From the NCBI GenBank assembly GCA_014382365.1, contig JACNJW010000028.1:124001-188000 (forward strand): 64,000 bases of DNA, written 5' to 3'. The first letter of the stretch is position 1, and each line of letters opens with the position of its first letter. Below the pieces are notes generated by a model that ran no database searches, was not told the origin of the DNA, and saw nothing but the letters and a program-made list of their open reading frames with translations. Positions 52,428 through 62,271 of the stretch are shown one piece after another. The translations under genes were made by a program, and so were the position numbers. The stretch comes from SAR324 cluster bacterium (lineage in GTDB: Bacteria; SAR324; NAC60-12).

Positions 52428-53817
52428 CTACAAATCCGCCTTTGGTCATTTTGGCAGGATCAAGTGCTTTATCCAGTTCTGCTGCAGAAAGATCACACAT
52501 TTCCAGGGCAACTTCCTTTAGTTCCCGGTTTTCCGCAAAAGCTTTTTTAGCAATTTTTGCTGCCAGATCATAACCAATCAGAGGATTAAGTGTGGTTACC
52601 AAAATTGGATTTTTGCCAATCAGTGATTTGATGTGTTCCTCGCGCACCACAATTCTGGAAACAGAGCGCTCCGCCAGATTTCTGGAGGCATTGGCCAGCA
52701 GCCGGATTGATTCCAACAGACTGTGCCCCACCATCGGCAACATCACATTCAACTCAAAATTTCCGGACAAACCACCCACGCTGATCGCAGCATCGTAACC
52801 GATGACCTGTGCACAAACCATTGCCATTGATTCTTCTATCACAGGATTTACCTTGCCGGGCATAATCGAAGATCCGGGTTGCAGTGCCGCCAGCTGAATT
52901 TCTCCGAGCCCGCCGTTTGGTCCGGAATTCATCCAGCGCAAATCGTTTACTATTTTCAGCAGACTTACGGCCAGCGTTTTCAACTGTGCTCCCAAAGCAA
53001 CCGGTGCATCTACTGTCGCCTGTGCTTCAAAATGATTTTCAGCTTCCCGAAATGACTCGCCTGTCAGTTTGGAAATTTCTGCTGCAAATTTTGGCGGAAA
53101 TTCCGGATCAGTATTTATTCCGGTTCCAACTGCAGTACCACCCATCGGCAGTTCTGCCAACTGCTGCAAGGCTGATTCTATGCGCTGAATTCCGGTTTCC
53201 AACTGCCGGGCGTAACCTCCGAATTCCTGCTCCAGGGTTACCGGCATGGCATCCATCAAATGAGTTCTGCCTGTCTTAACCACATGCGCATACTCCGCTC
53301 CTTTTTTTAAAAATGTTTCTCGCAAAAATTTAAGTGCCGGAACCAAAGTGTTTTTAGCTTCAAGGTAACCAGCAATCCTGATGGCCGTTGGGAATGTGTC
53401 ATTTGAACTTTGACCAAAATTAATGTGATCATTCGGATGCACCTTAACCGCTAAGTCCGTAACCAGTTCCATCGCCCGGTGTGCGATTACTTCATTGGCA
53501 TTCATATTACTTGAAGTTCCGGAACCGGTTTGATAAATGTCGATTGGAAAATGCTCGTCCAGTTTTCCGTCAATCACTTCCTGTGCCGCAAGTTGAATTG
53601 CATGGGCCACATCTTTTGGAATGTTGTCCAGTTCAGCATTTACTTTGGCTGCACCTTGTTTGATTACTCCAAGAGCATGAATCAGTGGTCGGCTGATGCA
53701 GATTCCACTGACCGGGAAATTATCAACCGCACGCTGAGTTTGTGCACCATAAAGTGCTTTTTGCGGCACCTTTACTTCGCCCATTGAATCTTTTTCTATC
53801 CGAAATTCTGAGTCCAT
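52423..53817 (-). CDS. fumC: Class II fumarate hydratase
   Basis: A 464-residue fumarase interconverting fumarate and L-malate in the TCA cycle. The superfamily signature GSSIMPGKVNP is intact, as are the GSGTSSNMNANEV and HPNDHINFGQSSND active-site segments and the TGRTHLMDAMPVT loop. Iron-independent homotetramer by family. AAAGGA lies just before the ATG. It follows the SDR gene by 53 bp on the same strand, so probably co-transcribed. Confidence 0.96.
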   Translation of the reverse strand: MDSEFRIEKDSMGEVKVPQKALYGAQTQRAVDNFPVSGICISRPLIHALGVIKQGAAKVNAELDNIPKDVAHAIQLAAQEVIDGKLDEHFPIDIYQTGSGTSSNMNANEVIAHRAMELVTDLAVKVHPNDHINFGQSSNDTFPTAIRIAGYLEAKNTLVPALKFLRETFLKKGAEYAHVVKTGRTHLMDAMPVTLEQEFGGYARQLETGIQRIESALQQLAELPMGGTAVGTGINTDPEFPPKFAAEISKLTGESFREAENHFEAQATVDAPVALGAQLKTLAVSLLKIVNDLRWMNSGPNGGLGEIQLAALQPGSSIMPGKVNPVIEESMAMVCAQVIGYDAAISVGGLSGNFELNVMLPMVGHSLLESIRLLANASRNLAERSVSRIVVREEHIKSLIGKNPILVTTLNPLIGYDLAAKIAKKAFAENRELKEVALEMCDLSAAELDKALDPAKMTKGGFVE

Positions 53818-53870
53818 TCTGTTCCTTTCATTTTGTTTGTGCTGTTTATCATTTCTGTTTTTACTGGAAC

Positions 53871-54638
53871 CTAAGCCAGTACTCCGCCGTCTACTGTGAA
53901 TGTGCTGCCGGTGACATAGGAAGCAGCTTCGGAAACCAGAAAAAGCACCATACCTGACATCTCATCCGGCTGAGCAATTCGGCCCAAAGGTATTTGCGGA
54001 ATAACAGTTTTCATCAGTTCTTCATTTTTCGTTAAGGCAGAAGCAAATTTGGTGTCAGTCAGTCCCGGAAGCAGTGCATTCACGCGGATATTATCACCGC
54101 CAAGTTCTTTGGCAAAAGCCTGAGTCATTGAAATCAAGCCTGCCTTTGTCAGCGAATAAATGCTTTGTTTGTGCATCGGAATGCGTCCATTGATTGAAGA
54201 GACATTGACGATGCTTCCACCTCCATTTTTCTGCATCAGTTTTGCCGCATGCTGGCTCATGAAAAACGGTCCCTTGAGATTCACTGCCAGAGTTTTATCC
54301 CAGGCCGCTTCGTCGGCTTCCAGCACTGAACCATAAAAAGGATTGGTTGCCGCGTTATTGATCAGGATGTCCAGTCTGCCGTGTGTCTGCAGAATCTTTT
54401 GAAAAAGTGTTTCAATCTGAACCAGATTCCCATTGTGACAAACCATGCTGGTAACCTTCTTTCCGGCTGCCAAAATTTCTGTTTCTACTTCAACTAAATT
54501 TTCTGCCGTGCGGCTGGTTACAATAACATGAGCCCCATACTCAGCCAGAATTTTTGCAACTGCAGCTCCAATTCCGCGGCTTGCTCCGGAAACTAAAGCG
54601 ACTTTTTTCGAAAGATCAAAAATTGGTGGAATTTCCAT
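53871..54638 (-). CDS. Short-chain dehydrogenase/reductase
   Basis: A 255-residue classical SDR. The NAD(P) site VSGASRGIGAAV is near the N-terminus, NNAA follows, and the Ser-Tyr-Lys triad is present (NVSSINGR and YSLTKAG). The Thr/Arg after the beta-2 strand (VTSRTAEN) favours NADP(H). The C-terminus ends in TFTVDGGVLA. GAGGAG five bases upstream of the ATG. Substrate unknown; close relatives include 3-oxoacyl-ACP-reductase-like and gluconate-type enzymes. First gene before fumC. Confidence 0.9.
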   Translation of the reverse strand: MEIPPIFDLSKKVALVSGASRGIGAAVAKILAEYGAHVIVTSRTAENLVEVETEILAAGKKVTSMVCHNGNLVQIETLFQKILQTHGRLDILINNAATNPFYGSVLEADEAAWDKTLAVNLKGPFFMSQHAAKLMQKNGGGSIVNVSSINGRIPMHKQSIYSLTKAGLISMTQAFAKELGGDNIRVNALLPGLTDTKFASALTKNEELMKTVIPQIPLGRIAQPDEMSGMVLFLVSEAASYVTGSTFTVDGGVLA

Positions 54639-54923
54639 AATTCTCCTCTAAAAGATGTTATCTCATTATCGTGTAATTTGCGTGAAGACGCAAACTGGTT
54701 TTGAATCAGAATCTGCACAACTGCTCTCAGGATAGTCGGTTTTTTTGCAGACAGAACTTTCGGTAGTACTGCAGTTACCAAAAAGCCCGATTTGCAAAAC
54801 AACTCTTGCATGGATTTTGCGTTGCCACTTCTGAATAATTTGTATAAGTTAAGTTACAGGAAAGACTGCATACTTAAATCTAAGTTAAATACTGATTCTC
54901 TACACCAAAACTAATAAACAAAG
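54639..54923. other. Divergent intergenic region with hairpin
   Basis: 285 bp between the SDR gene and a small membrane protein. It includes a perfect hairpin TTTGCGT-GAAG-ACGCAAA (54677-54694) in the SDR leader, about 40 bp before that start. An overlapping minus-strand frame here has no support. No gene called. Confidence 0.5.
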
Positions 54924-55145
54924 ATGGGAAACTGGATTGCACTGACTATCGGCACCCTGGTCTTGATGATTGGATTTAGAATGAAAAGACCAGTTGACGA
55001 AAATCTGGAACCACCTTCTAATTTTACTACGTTTTTCCATCCAATCCATGGTGAAGGAGATTTGTTTGTCGGCGGAGTTTTAGTCATTTATTTTTCATCC
55101 AGGTTATTCCTGGCATTATTTCAAACTGTCAGATCAATTTTTTAG
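54924..55145 (+). CDS. Small two-span membrane protein (73 aa)
   Basis: A 73-residue protein with hydrophobic helices at about 2-18 (NWIALTIGTLVLMIGF) and 48-66 (FVGGVLVIYFSSRLFLALF) joined by a polar loop containing FHPIHGEGD. Composition and topology look like a real inner-membrane protein. An AAAG sequence lies near the ATG. No family recognised. Followed by another small membrane protein on the same strand. Confidence 0.5.
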   Translation: MGNWIALTIGTLVLMIGFRMKRPVDENLEPPSNFTTFFHPIHGEGDLFVGGVLVIYFSSRLFLALFQTVRSIF

Positions 55146-55214
55146 CAGGCAGCATTCTTTGGCAGGCCGAACTGCTGAAGACTGTCTGTTTAACCAATTC
55201 TTTTTTCAGAAAAT

Positions 55215-55460
55215 ATGATTAGACATTTGCTGGTTATCGTGTTGACTGTCTTCCAGGACAATTATGTCAGGATTGGTACATTTAGTGGTCTGCTGGCAGG
55301 TTTTTGGAGTACTGAATTCATCAGCGGTGAGCCTGTCTCAAATGCTTTAACTTTTGGGTTTATCGGCTGGGGTCTTGGAGCATATCTGGCCGGTTACCTT
55401 GCCGATAGTTCACAATACTCCAAAAAAAAGAAATTCCGTGTTTTTCAAGGCGGACGATAA
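55215..55460 (+). CDS. Small membrane protein (81 aa)
   Basis: An 81-residue protein. Hydrophobic stretches at about 2-14 and 45-64 (NALTFGFIGWGLGAYLAGYLA) separated by a polar segment, with a basic tail SQYSKKKKFRVFQGGR that should stay in the cytoplasm. The GWGLGAYLAGYLAD stretch is glycine-rich like transporter helices. Similar in size and orientation to the gene before it, so they may work together. Unknown function. Confidence 0.5.
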   Translation: MIRHLLVIVLTVFQDNYVRIGTFSGLLAGFWSTEFISGEPVSNALTFGFIGWGLGAYLAGYLADSSQYSKKKKFRVFQGGR

Positions 55461-55580
55461 TTGCTGCCGTCCAGCTTGAGCTCGCTTCCAAATATTTTCC
55501 TGCATTTTCTTTGTACTATGAAGTAGAAAGCTGAAGTTGAGCCTTCCAAATTTGCTGATTTTTTTTAAATGAGGTCAAGC

Positions 55581-56618
55581 ATGCCAACAAATGCTTTTTC
55601 AGTTACAGAGCTTCCAATAATCCAGGCTCCAATGGCCGGAGTACAGGACAGTGCTTTAACAATTGCTGTTTCCAATGCAGGTGGTTTGGGCAGTCTGCCC
55701 TGTGCGATGCTGGATGCAGAGACTCTTCGTGCAGAATTGAAGACCATCAAATCCCAAACCAGCAAGCCCTTCAATCTTAACTTTTTCTGTCATACACCGC
55801 CTGAACCAGATTTTGAAAGGGAAGCAAAGTGGCGAAAAATCCTGCAGTCCTATTTCAAAGAATACGACCTGAATTACAACGACATTCCAACAGGCTCCGG
55901 ACGCAGACCATTCAATCAGGAAGCTGCAGATCTGCTGGCAGAATATAAACCTCCTGTAATCAGTTTCCATTTTGGTTTACCTGAAGCCAAACTGCTGGCA
56001 CAGGTTAAAAAACAGTGTGCTATTGTTTTGGCATCTGCAACCAATCTTGAAGAAGCAAAATGGTTGGAGAAAAATGGGGCAGACGGAATTATTGCTCAGG
56101 GGATTGAAGCCGGAGGTCATCGTGGTATCTTTTTAAGCAATGATCTTTCAACTCAAGTTAAAACCTTTGAGCTCTTAAGACAAATTATTGGAACTACAAA
56201 ACTACCTGTAATTGCTGCAGGTGGAATTTCAACTGCGAAAGAGGTTGCAGAGGCTATTTCAATGGGTGCTTCTGCAGTACAGCTTGGTACCGCGTACCTG
56301 CTTTGTACAGAAACAAAAACCAGCAAAATTCAACGCACAGCATTAAAAAGCAATGCAGCCCGCAAGACTGTCATCACAAATATTTTTAGCGGAAGACCGG
56401 CCCGAGGAATCATCAACCGCAGTATCAGTGAAATTGGTCCAATCAATCCCGACACTCCGGAATTTCCGTTGGCTGCGGCCGCAATTTCTGCTTTACGGAC
56501 AAAAGCAGAAGCTACCGGAAGTGACGATTTTACACCGCTGTGGTGTGGTCAAAACATCAAGGGCTGCAGTGAAATTTCTGCTGCAGATTTAACTCGTAAG
56601 TTAGCATCTAAGCTTTAA
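55581..56618 (+). CDS. Nitronate monooxygenase (NPD/2-nitropropane dioxygenase family)
   Basis: A 345-residue FMN-dependent TIM-barrel enzyme that oxidises alkyl nitronates. LPIIQAPMAGVQDSALTIAVSNAGGLGSL starts the barrel; GIEAGGHRG carries the catalytic histidine and flavin contacts; AAGGISTAKEVAEAISMGASAVQLGTAYL binds FMN phosphate. I start at the ATG (MPTNAF) that has GAGG upstream; an ATG four codons earlier has no ribosome binding site. Some family members act on enoyl-ACP, so activity is likely but not certain. Confidence 0.92.
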   Translation: MPTNAFSVTELPIIQAPMAGVQDSALTIAVSNAGGLGSLPCAMLDAETLRAELKTIKSQTSKPFNLNFFCHTPPEPDFEREAKWRKILQSYFKEYDLNYNDIPTGSGRRPFNQEAADLLAEYKPPVISFHFGLPEAKLLAQVKKQCAIVLASATNLEEAKWLEKNGADGIIAQGIEAGGHRGIFLSNDLSTQVKTFELLRQIIGTTKLPVIAAGGISTAKEVAEAISMGASAVQLGTAYLLCTETKTSKIQRTALKSNAARKTVITNIFSGRPARGIINRSISEIGPINPDTPEFPLAAAAISALRTKAEATGSDDFTPLWCGQNIKGCSEISAADLTRKLASKL

Positions 56619-56636
56619 ATTATTTAAAGGAGCAGG

Positions 56637-57704
56637 ATGAGAAAAATAGTTTTTATTGCCTTTCTCTTATTTGGACTGAGCTGCTTGACTTCAACTGCAG
56701 CTTTTGCTGCAAAGGAGCTGGAAAAAGCCATCTTTGCCGGAGGTTGTTTCTGGTGCATGGAAGCAGATTTTGAAAAGATTCCCGGAGTAAAAGACGTGAT
56801 TTCAGGATATAGCGGGGGCACTTCAAAGCAGCCAAACTATCGTAATTACAGCAAGTCAAGACACATTGAAGCTGTGTTAATTACTTTTGATCCGGATGTT
56901 ATTTCTTATGCAGAATTGCTGGAAATATTTTGGCATAACATTGATCCACTTGATAAAAATGGACAGTTTTGTGACCGCGGACATGAATACTCGACTGCAG
57001 TATTTTATCTCTCAGCTGCACAAAAACAAGATGCGATAGAATCAAAAAATAAGCTCGACAAATCCGGACTCCTGGAACAGCCCGTTCTAACTCCAATTTT
57101 GCAGGCAGGAATATTTTTTGCGGCAGAAAAATATCATCAAAATTACTACAAAAAAAGTTCCTTAAAATATAAATTTTATCGTTTCAGATGTGGACGGGAT
57201 CAGCGGTTGAAGGAGTTATGGGGTGAAAAATCAAAAGCTGCAGATATATTCAAAAAATCCTCATTTTTTAAAAAACCTGGAAGAAACGAGCTGCAAAAGA
57301 CGCTGACTCCTTTGCAGTTTGAAGTTACTCAAAATGATGCAACTGAACCGCCTTTCAAGAATAAGTACTGGAATAATAAGCAGGAAGGAATTTATGTTGA
57401 TATAGTTTCAGGCGAGCCGCTCTTCAGTTCAACGGATAAGTATAAATCCGGCACCGGCTGGCCGAGTTTTACAAAACCTATTGAAGGAACAAATTTAATC
57501 CATAAAGAAGACAAAGGGTGGTTCTCTGTAAGGACAGAACTCAGGAGTAAAAATGCAGATTCTCATCTGGGACACTTGTTTGATGACGGACCAGAACCTG
57601 ATGGATTACGTTACTGCATCAATTCTGCAGCACTGCGCTTTGTTGCAAAAAATGAGCTGGAAAAAGAGGGCTATCCAGCTTTTAAGAATTTATTTCAAGA
57701 CTAA
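56637..57704 (+). CDS. msrAB: Exported fused methionine sulfoxide reductase MsrA-MsrB
   Basis: A 355-residue bifunctional repair enzyme. A signal peptide ([21 protein letters not shown]) sends it to the envelope. MsrA domain, about 30-200: catalytic C37 in [33 protein letters not shown]. MsrB domain, about 215-350: [27 protein letters not shown] and catalytic C327 in [11 protein letters not shown]. The zinc CxxC pairs of many MsrB proteins are absent, as in the zinc-free subclass. GGAG upstream of the ATG and only 18 bp after the nitronate gene. It would repair oxidised periplasmic proteins. Confidence 0.93.
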   Translation: MRKIVFIAFLLFGLSCLTSTAAFAAKELEKAIFAGGCFWCMEADFEKIPGVKDVISGYSGGTSKQPNYRNYSKSRHIEAVLITFDPDVISYAELLEIFWHNIDPLDKNGQFCDRGHEYSTAVFYLSAAQKQDAIESKNKLDKSGLLEQPVLTPILQAGIFFAAEKYHQNYYKKSSLKYKFYRFRCGRDQRLKELWGEKSKAADIFKKSSFFKKPGRNELQKTLTPLQFEVTQNDATEPPFKNKYWNNKQEGIYVDIVSGEPLFSSTDKYKSGTGWPSFTKPIEGTNLIHKEDKGWFSVRTELRSKNADSHLGHLFDDGPEPDGLRYCINSAALRFVAKNELEKEGYPAFKNLFQD

Positions 57705-57734
57705 CCAGTAAACTGTTTTAACAAGTATTTATCC

Positions 57735-59702
57735 ATGGGCATTGCCACAGATTTCATTCTGCTCGTTGTAAGTGCGTTTTTCAGCGGACTCCTGATGCAG
57801 CGTTTGGGACAGCCGCTGATTTTGGGCTATATTCTGACCGGGATTGCCTTTGGTCCCTACAGCGGAGGGTTTGCGCTGACCAGTGTTCACGAAATTGAAC
57901 TGCTGGCAGAAATCGGCGTTGCACTGTTACTTTTTGCACTTGGACTGGAGTTTTCCCTCAAAGACCTCAAAGAAGTCAAAAAAATCTCTCTGATTGGTAC
58001 ACCGATTCAAATTTTACTGACCATTGGACTTGGTTACGGTATTGGGCAGTGGATGGGTTGGGATGCAAAATCTTCACTGTGGCTAGGTGCGCTGGTTTCA
58101 CTATCAAGCACCATGGTTTTGCTCAAGACTTTGATGAATCAAGGTTGGCTGGGCACCCTGTCCAGCAAGGTTATGGTGGGTATGCTGATCGTACAGGATT
58201 TAGCAGTTGTACCTTTGATTATACTGCTGCCGATGCTGAACGAGCCTTCTCTGGGTTGGATTCCACTGGAAATAGCAATTCTGAAAACAGTTGTTTTTTT
58301 GGCTGCAATGATTCTGTTTGGAACGCGTCTATTACCCAAAATCATGCGCTACATTGCCCATTTAGGTTCACGAGAATTATTTCTGCTGGCTATCACAGCA
58401 ATTGGTCTGGGTGTGGGTTACCTGACTTATTTAGTAGGTCTATCCTTTCCTTTTGGCGCTTTTATTGCGGGCATGGTTTTGAGTGAGTCCGATTATGGAC
58501 ATCAAGCCTTGAGTGACATTATTCCGGTTCGAGATCTTTTTGGACTTCTGTTTTTTGCCTCAGTGGGGATGCTCTTCAATCCCGGTTTTTTAGTTGAGCA
58601 CTGGCAGCAGGTGCTGATGCTTGTTTTGATAGTCAGCCTCGGGAAAGGTTTTATCTTTGCCTTGCTGGCCCGTATTTTCAAATATGGAAATGTGGTACCC
58701 CTGGCAGTTGGGATGGGGCTCTTTCAGGTGGGAGAATTTTCTTTTGTATTGGCACAAGTTGGCGTTTCAACCAACTCCATCAGTCATGAAGTCTATTCGC
58801 TGGTTTTAACCACTGCGGTCATCACAATGTTTCTCACTCCCCTAGTTTCCGGACAAACCGCACGTCTCTATGCACTCCGTAAACGCTGGTTCAAACATGA
58901 AGCATTAGACTCTAAAAACATGCCAAAATCCGGACTGCATAATCATGTGATTATTGTCGGCGGCGGACGGGTTGGATTCCGTATTGCCCAAGTGCTCAAA
59001 CGACTCCACGTACCCCTGTTAATTATTGAATTAGATCAACTCAGGGTTGAAAGGGCACAAAAAAGCGAGACCCCGGTTGTTTATGGAGATGCCAGTCACG
59101 AAGTCGTTTTAGAGGCTGCAGAAATATCATCGGCACGACTGCTGATCATTACCTCTCCTGAAGTCATGATTACGCAAACAGTTGTTGAACGGGCACGCAA
59201 AAAGAATTCTGCAATTCAAGTGGTGGCCCGTGCACCTGGTGTTGAATTTTTGGAAGAATTCAAAAAACTTAATATTTCTGAAGTGGTGATACCGGAGTTT
59301 GAGGCGGGGCTTGAAATGGCCCGCAAAGCCCTGATGCATTTACATATTCCGGCTGCTAAGATTCAACATTACAGCGAATCTTTGCGGCAGGATTTATTTG
59401 CGTCGCTGTTCAATGAAAATGAAGAAGAAGTGATAGTAGAACAACTTCAAACTGCAGAAGAGCAGTTTGACCTGCAGTGGATGCTGATTAAACCAGGTTG
59501 TCTGCTGGAGGGAAAAACAATTGGCGAGGCAAAAATCCGTACAAAAACTGCTACATCTATTGTTGGTGTGATTCGTGATGAAAAATTGGATCCCAGTCCG
59601 GATCACAATTTCTGCTTACAGGCACATGACCGTGTGGCAATCATTGGCACAGACAATGCGCGGGAAACTTTTTTTCAATTAACCTGTCCTGCTTTAAAAT
59701 GA
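57735..59702 (+). CDS. CPA2-family cation/proton antiporter with TrkA domains (Kef-like)
   Basis: A 655-residue inner-membrane protein. About twelve hydrophobic helices fill residues 1-385, with LGYILTGIAFGP and LFALGLEFSLKDLKEVKK typical of CPA2 exchangers. An RCK_N nucleotide-binding domain follows (VIIVGGGRVGFRIAQVL near 410, then LIIELDQLRVERAQ and VVYGDASHEVVL), and a C-terminal TrkA_C domain (about 565-650). K+/H+ or Na+/H+ exchange gated by nucleotide is the expected role. No KefF/KefG partner is seen. Its end overlaps the convergent hutC gene by 28 bp. Confidence 0.9.
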   Translation: MGIATDFILLVVSAFFSGLLMQRLGQPLILGYILTGIAFGPYSGGFALTSVHEIELLAEIGVALLLFALGLEFSLKDLKEVKKISLIGTPIQILLTIGLGYGIGQWMGWDAKSSLWLGALVSLSSTMVLLKTLMNQGWLGTLSSKVMVGMLIVQDLAVVPLIILLPMLNEPSLGWIPLEIAILKTVVFLAAMILFGTRLLPKIMRYIAHLGSRELFLLAITAIGLGVGYLTYLVGLSFPFGAFIAGMVLSESDYGHQALSDIIPVRDLFGLLFFASVGMLFNPGFLVEHWQQVLMLVLIVSLGKGFIFALLARIFKYGNVVPLAVGMGLFQVGEFSFVLAQVGVSTNSISHEVYSLVLTTAVITMFLTPLVSGQTARLYALRKRWFKHEALDSKNMPKSGLHNHVIIVGGGRVGFRIAQVLKRLHVPLLIIELDQLRVERAQKSETPVVYGDASHEVVLEAAEISSARLLIITSPEVMITQTVVERARKKNSAIQVVARAPGVEFLEEFKKLNISEVVIPEFEAGLEMARKALMHLHIPAAKIQHYSESLRQDLFASLFNENEEEVIVEQLQTAEEQFDLQWMLIKPGCLLEGKTIGEAKIRTKTATSIVGVIRDEKLDPSPDHNFCLQAHDRVAIIGTDNARETFFQLTCPALK

Positions 59703-60415
59703 GAATAATTAGTTGTCCGCATCTGATAAAATCGTCCCGGATAATAAAGACGAACGTAAGTCACCAAATTTTCTTTGCACCAAGTTCTGCGTTGAATAAT
59801 AAATAGAGCATCCTGTTCGGCCACCGATAGTAATTCTGCTTTATCCTTATCTGCGTTTGCAGCGGACAAGATATGTTCTGCATTCGTCCAGGGCACATGA
59901 TTCACCAACCACTCATTTGGATTAATATTTTCAAAATTTTCCAACTCTGCTTCCGGAATATTTTTCAGATTAATCCAGCGGTCCTCAAACTGAAATGGAG
60001 TCTCATTAGAGTAGTGAAGACAACGTAGATTAAGAGCAGTTTCTTGAGGTGCTATTTCTAATTTACCCCTGATGTTTGCAGGTGGTATGTCTACATTCCT
60101 GTACAACAAAGCATAACGATACGTGGCTCCTGTTGCTTCGATTTCAAGGCGGATTCGAGGAATTTCAAAATTAGCTGAACGACCGGAAGGTATTGTCACA
60201 CGAGTTCCGGATTTGCGACGGCGGTCCAGTATTCCTTCTTTTGCCAATTCACGCAACGCCCTGTTTACCGTAACACGTGCACAACCATAATTTTTTGCCA
60301 AAGTTTCTTCTCCGGGAATTAATCCTCCTGGTTTCCAGATACCTGATTGAATTTTTTCTCTAATCTCAGTTTTGATGTTTTGATATACCGGCAATTTTTC
60401 TTTTTTTGAAAGCAT
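59675..60415 (-). CDS. hutC: HutC, histidine utilisation repressor (GntR/HutC family)
   Basis: A 246-residue transcription factor. The N-terminal winged helix-turn-helix reads PGEETLAKNYGCARVTVNRALRELAKEGILDRRRKSGTRV; the C-terminal UTRA ligand domain (about 80-235) has LYRNVDIPP, FQFEDRWINLKNIPE and YVRLYYPGRFYQM. In studied bacteria HutC represses hut genes and is released by urocanate. Here hutF ends 9 bp upstream, so it is in the hut operon and likely autoregulated. Confidence 0.92.
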   Translation of the reverse strand: MLSKKEKLPVYQNIKTEIREKIQSGIWKPGGLIPGEETLAKNYGCARVTVNRALRELAKEGILDRRRKSGTRVTIPSGRSANFEIPRIRLEIEATGATYRYALLYRNVDIPPANIRGKLEIAPQETALNLRCLHYSNETPFQFEDRWINLKNIPEAELENFENINPNEWLVNHVPWTNAEHILSAANADKDKAELLSVAEQDALFIIQRRTWCKENLVTYVRLYYPGRFYQMRTTNYSHFKAGQVN

Positions 60416-60424
60416 TTTTTATTT

Positions 60425-61837
60425 TTACTGCTGAAGTTTTTGTATTACCAAACGATATTGCTTCTCAATTTGATCATGCAGAATGTGACGTCCGTTTACG
60501 ACTTTTTGCCGTCCTGCCGACCAGACTTCCGACACAATTGAATCATCTGCACTAAAAATCCAGCGATCTAGTATTTCGTCTTCTGAACAACTGCAAAAAG
60601 CCATTGCATCCGCATCCAGTGCTAACAAATCTGCCCACATGCCAATTGCTATACTTCCAGATTTTCGGCCCAAAGCTTGTACACCTCCGGACAAAGAATT
60701 TTCGTACAGTGCTCTTCCGACTGAACCGGAACTCTGTGTCATCACGTTGCGCTCTTGCCGTGAAAGCCGTTGGCTGTACTCCAGCATTCGTAATTCTTCT
60801 GTCAAAGAAATGCGTACATTTGAATCAGAACCGATGCCGTATTTTCCGCAGGATTCCAACCAGGTTGTACCATCAAAAATACCGTCTCCAAGATTAGCTT
60901 CTGTAATAGGACACAAGCCGGCGACTGCTCCTGTTTTGGCTAAATTATGAATTTCATCTGGAGTCATATGTGTGGCATGAACCAAACACCAACAATCATC
61001 AAGCGCAACATTTTCCTGCAACCACTCCACTGGACTTAAATTATATTTTTCTTGAATCTCAATGACCTCCTTGACTTGTTCTGCAATATGAATATGAACC
61101 GGAGCAGAATTTAATGCAGAATTTTCAGAACGAGAGCCAAGAATTTCTTTTAAATCTGCCGGAGAAACTGCCCGTAAAGAATGTGGTGCAATTCCCAACA
61201 AATAGTCCTCCGGCGCATATCTGAATGCGTCTTGTGCTTGTTCAAGAATCCGGAAAAATTGTTCAGGATTACATCCAAAACGAAGCTGACTATCGGCAAG
61301 GCTTTTGCCATCTAAACCACCTTGCCCATAAAATACCGGTAAATGAGTTAAACCGATTCCGGTTTTTTGAGCTGCATCAATAATACGAAGAGAAGTTTCT
61401 GCAATATTTTCATAATGTTTTCCTCCTTGTTGGTGATGAAGATAATGAAATTCTCCTACAGATGCATAACCGCATTCCAGCATTTCCATAAAAACAAAAG
61501 CCGCAATAGCCTCGATTTGTTCCGGAATCAAGTCTTCCATAAAACGATACATCAATTTACGCCAACTCCAGAAGCTATCCTGTTTTTGTATCCGCTTCTC
61601 GGTCAATCCGGCCATAGCCCTTTGAAAAGTGTGGCTGTGTAAATTTGACATTGCCGGAAGTAAAATACGATTCTGCAAATTTTGATTTTCTACTGAAACG
61701 TGCTGTTCTGTTTGCGGTTCAACCCCAAACTCTACGTTTGAGATTCGTCCAGACGAATCTACAGTTACGCAAATATTGTTTACCCAGCCCTCCGGCAAAA
61801 GCGCTGTCTGCGCATAAATTTTCAACTGATCAGTCAT
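60425..61837 (-). CDS. hutF: N-formimino-L-glutamate deiminase
   Basis: A 470-residue amidohydrolase converting formiminoglutamate to formylglutamate in the five-step histidine degradation route. Metal ligands are visible as HSHTFQRA (H-x-H), HIHIAEQ and HATHMTPDE; GIGSDSNVRISLTEELRMLEYSQRL is the HutF-specific segment with the catalytic Asp. The frame extends to 61924, but the ATG of MTDQLKIY matches the family start. hutU and hutH are not in the window, though they may lie past either end. Confidence 0.93.
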   Translation of the reverse strand: MTDQLKIYAQTALLPEGWVNNICVTVDSSGRISNVEFGVEPQTEQHVSVENQNLQNRILLPAMSNLHSHTFQRAMAGLTEKRIQKQDSFWSWRKLMYRFMEDLIPEQIEAIAAFVFMEMLECGYASVGEFHYLHHQQGGKHYENIAETSLRIIDAAQKTGIGLTHLPVFYGQGGLDGKSLADSQLRFGCNPEQFFRILEQAQDAFRYAPEDYLLGIAPHSLRAVSPADLKEILGSRSENSALNSAPVHIHIAEQVKEVIEIQEKYNLSPVEWLQENVALDDCWCLVHATHMTPDEIHNLAKTGAVAGLCPITEANLGDGIFDGTTWLESCGKYGIGSDSNVRISLTEELRMLEYSQRLSRQERNVMTQSSGSVGRALYENSLSGGVQALGRKSGSIAIGMWADLLALDADAMAFCSCSEDEILDRWIFSADDSIVSEVWSAGRQKVVNGRHILHDQIEKQYRLVIQKLQQ

Positions 61838-62017
61838 TGATATCTTGCCTGTAAGCAATTGTTCGTTTCGCTTTTTCTTTGGTTGATATGAAAATAGAAA
61901 ACAGTTTTTGGGAAAGTTCCACAAGATCTAAATCCAAAATCACGGTCTTTCCAATGACGTTGTTGAAACGACTTTGTTAAAAATTGAGATTTCAGGCAAT
62001 AAGCATCTAAATACTTT

Positions 62018-62059
62018 TTTATACAACTTTATTTATACAACTTTATTTATACAACTTTA
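62018..62059. repeat. Three tandem 14-bp repeats in the hutF upstream region
   Basis: TTTATACAACTTTA is repeated exactly three times with no gap. Each unit contains TATACAA (TTGTATA on the other strand), a half-site resembling HutC operators. The array ends 8 bp before the -35 of the plus-strand promoter. Confidence 0.8.
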
Positions 62060-62067
62060 CTTTTATA

Positions 62068-62096
62068 TTGACATAACTATTATATGAGCATACATA
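62068..62096 (+). promoter_or_regulatory. Promoter P1 upstream of the permease fragment
   Basis: Perfect TTGACA, 17 bp, TACATA. A degenerate palindrome TGAG-CA-TACA covers the -10. Layout and wording closely match promoter P2 some 770 bp downstream. Confidence 0.6.
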
Positions 62097-62271
62097 TTAA
62101 AAACAAAAGTTTATTTATTTGGAAAATGACGATAACAATTTTATTCTAAAACACACTGATCACCACCTTTACACTGAATATATTTTTGGGTTAGTTTCAT
62201 AATTGAAAAATTTCTGTTTAACCTAATCTGTCTGAAAAAACCAATAATAGCACAGTATTTTTCCAATTTGG

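Larger units (their letters stand above)
61838..62271. other. hutF upstream/divergent regulatory region
   Basis: 434 bp with no intact gene. It holds a three-copy 14-bp repeat, a plus-strand promoter and, on minus, a perfect TATAAT (62079-62084) that could start the hutF-hutC transcript. The 170 bp before the permease fragment are AT-rich with no clear features. Confidence 0.55.

Noticed and set aside
54593..54811. 72-residue minus-strand frame upstream of the SDR gene
   Set aside because: Overlaps the SDR start in another frame and contains the leader hairpin; no coding signs.
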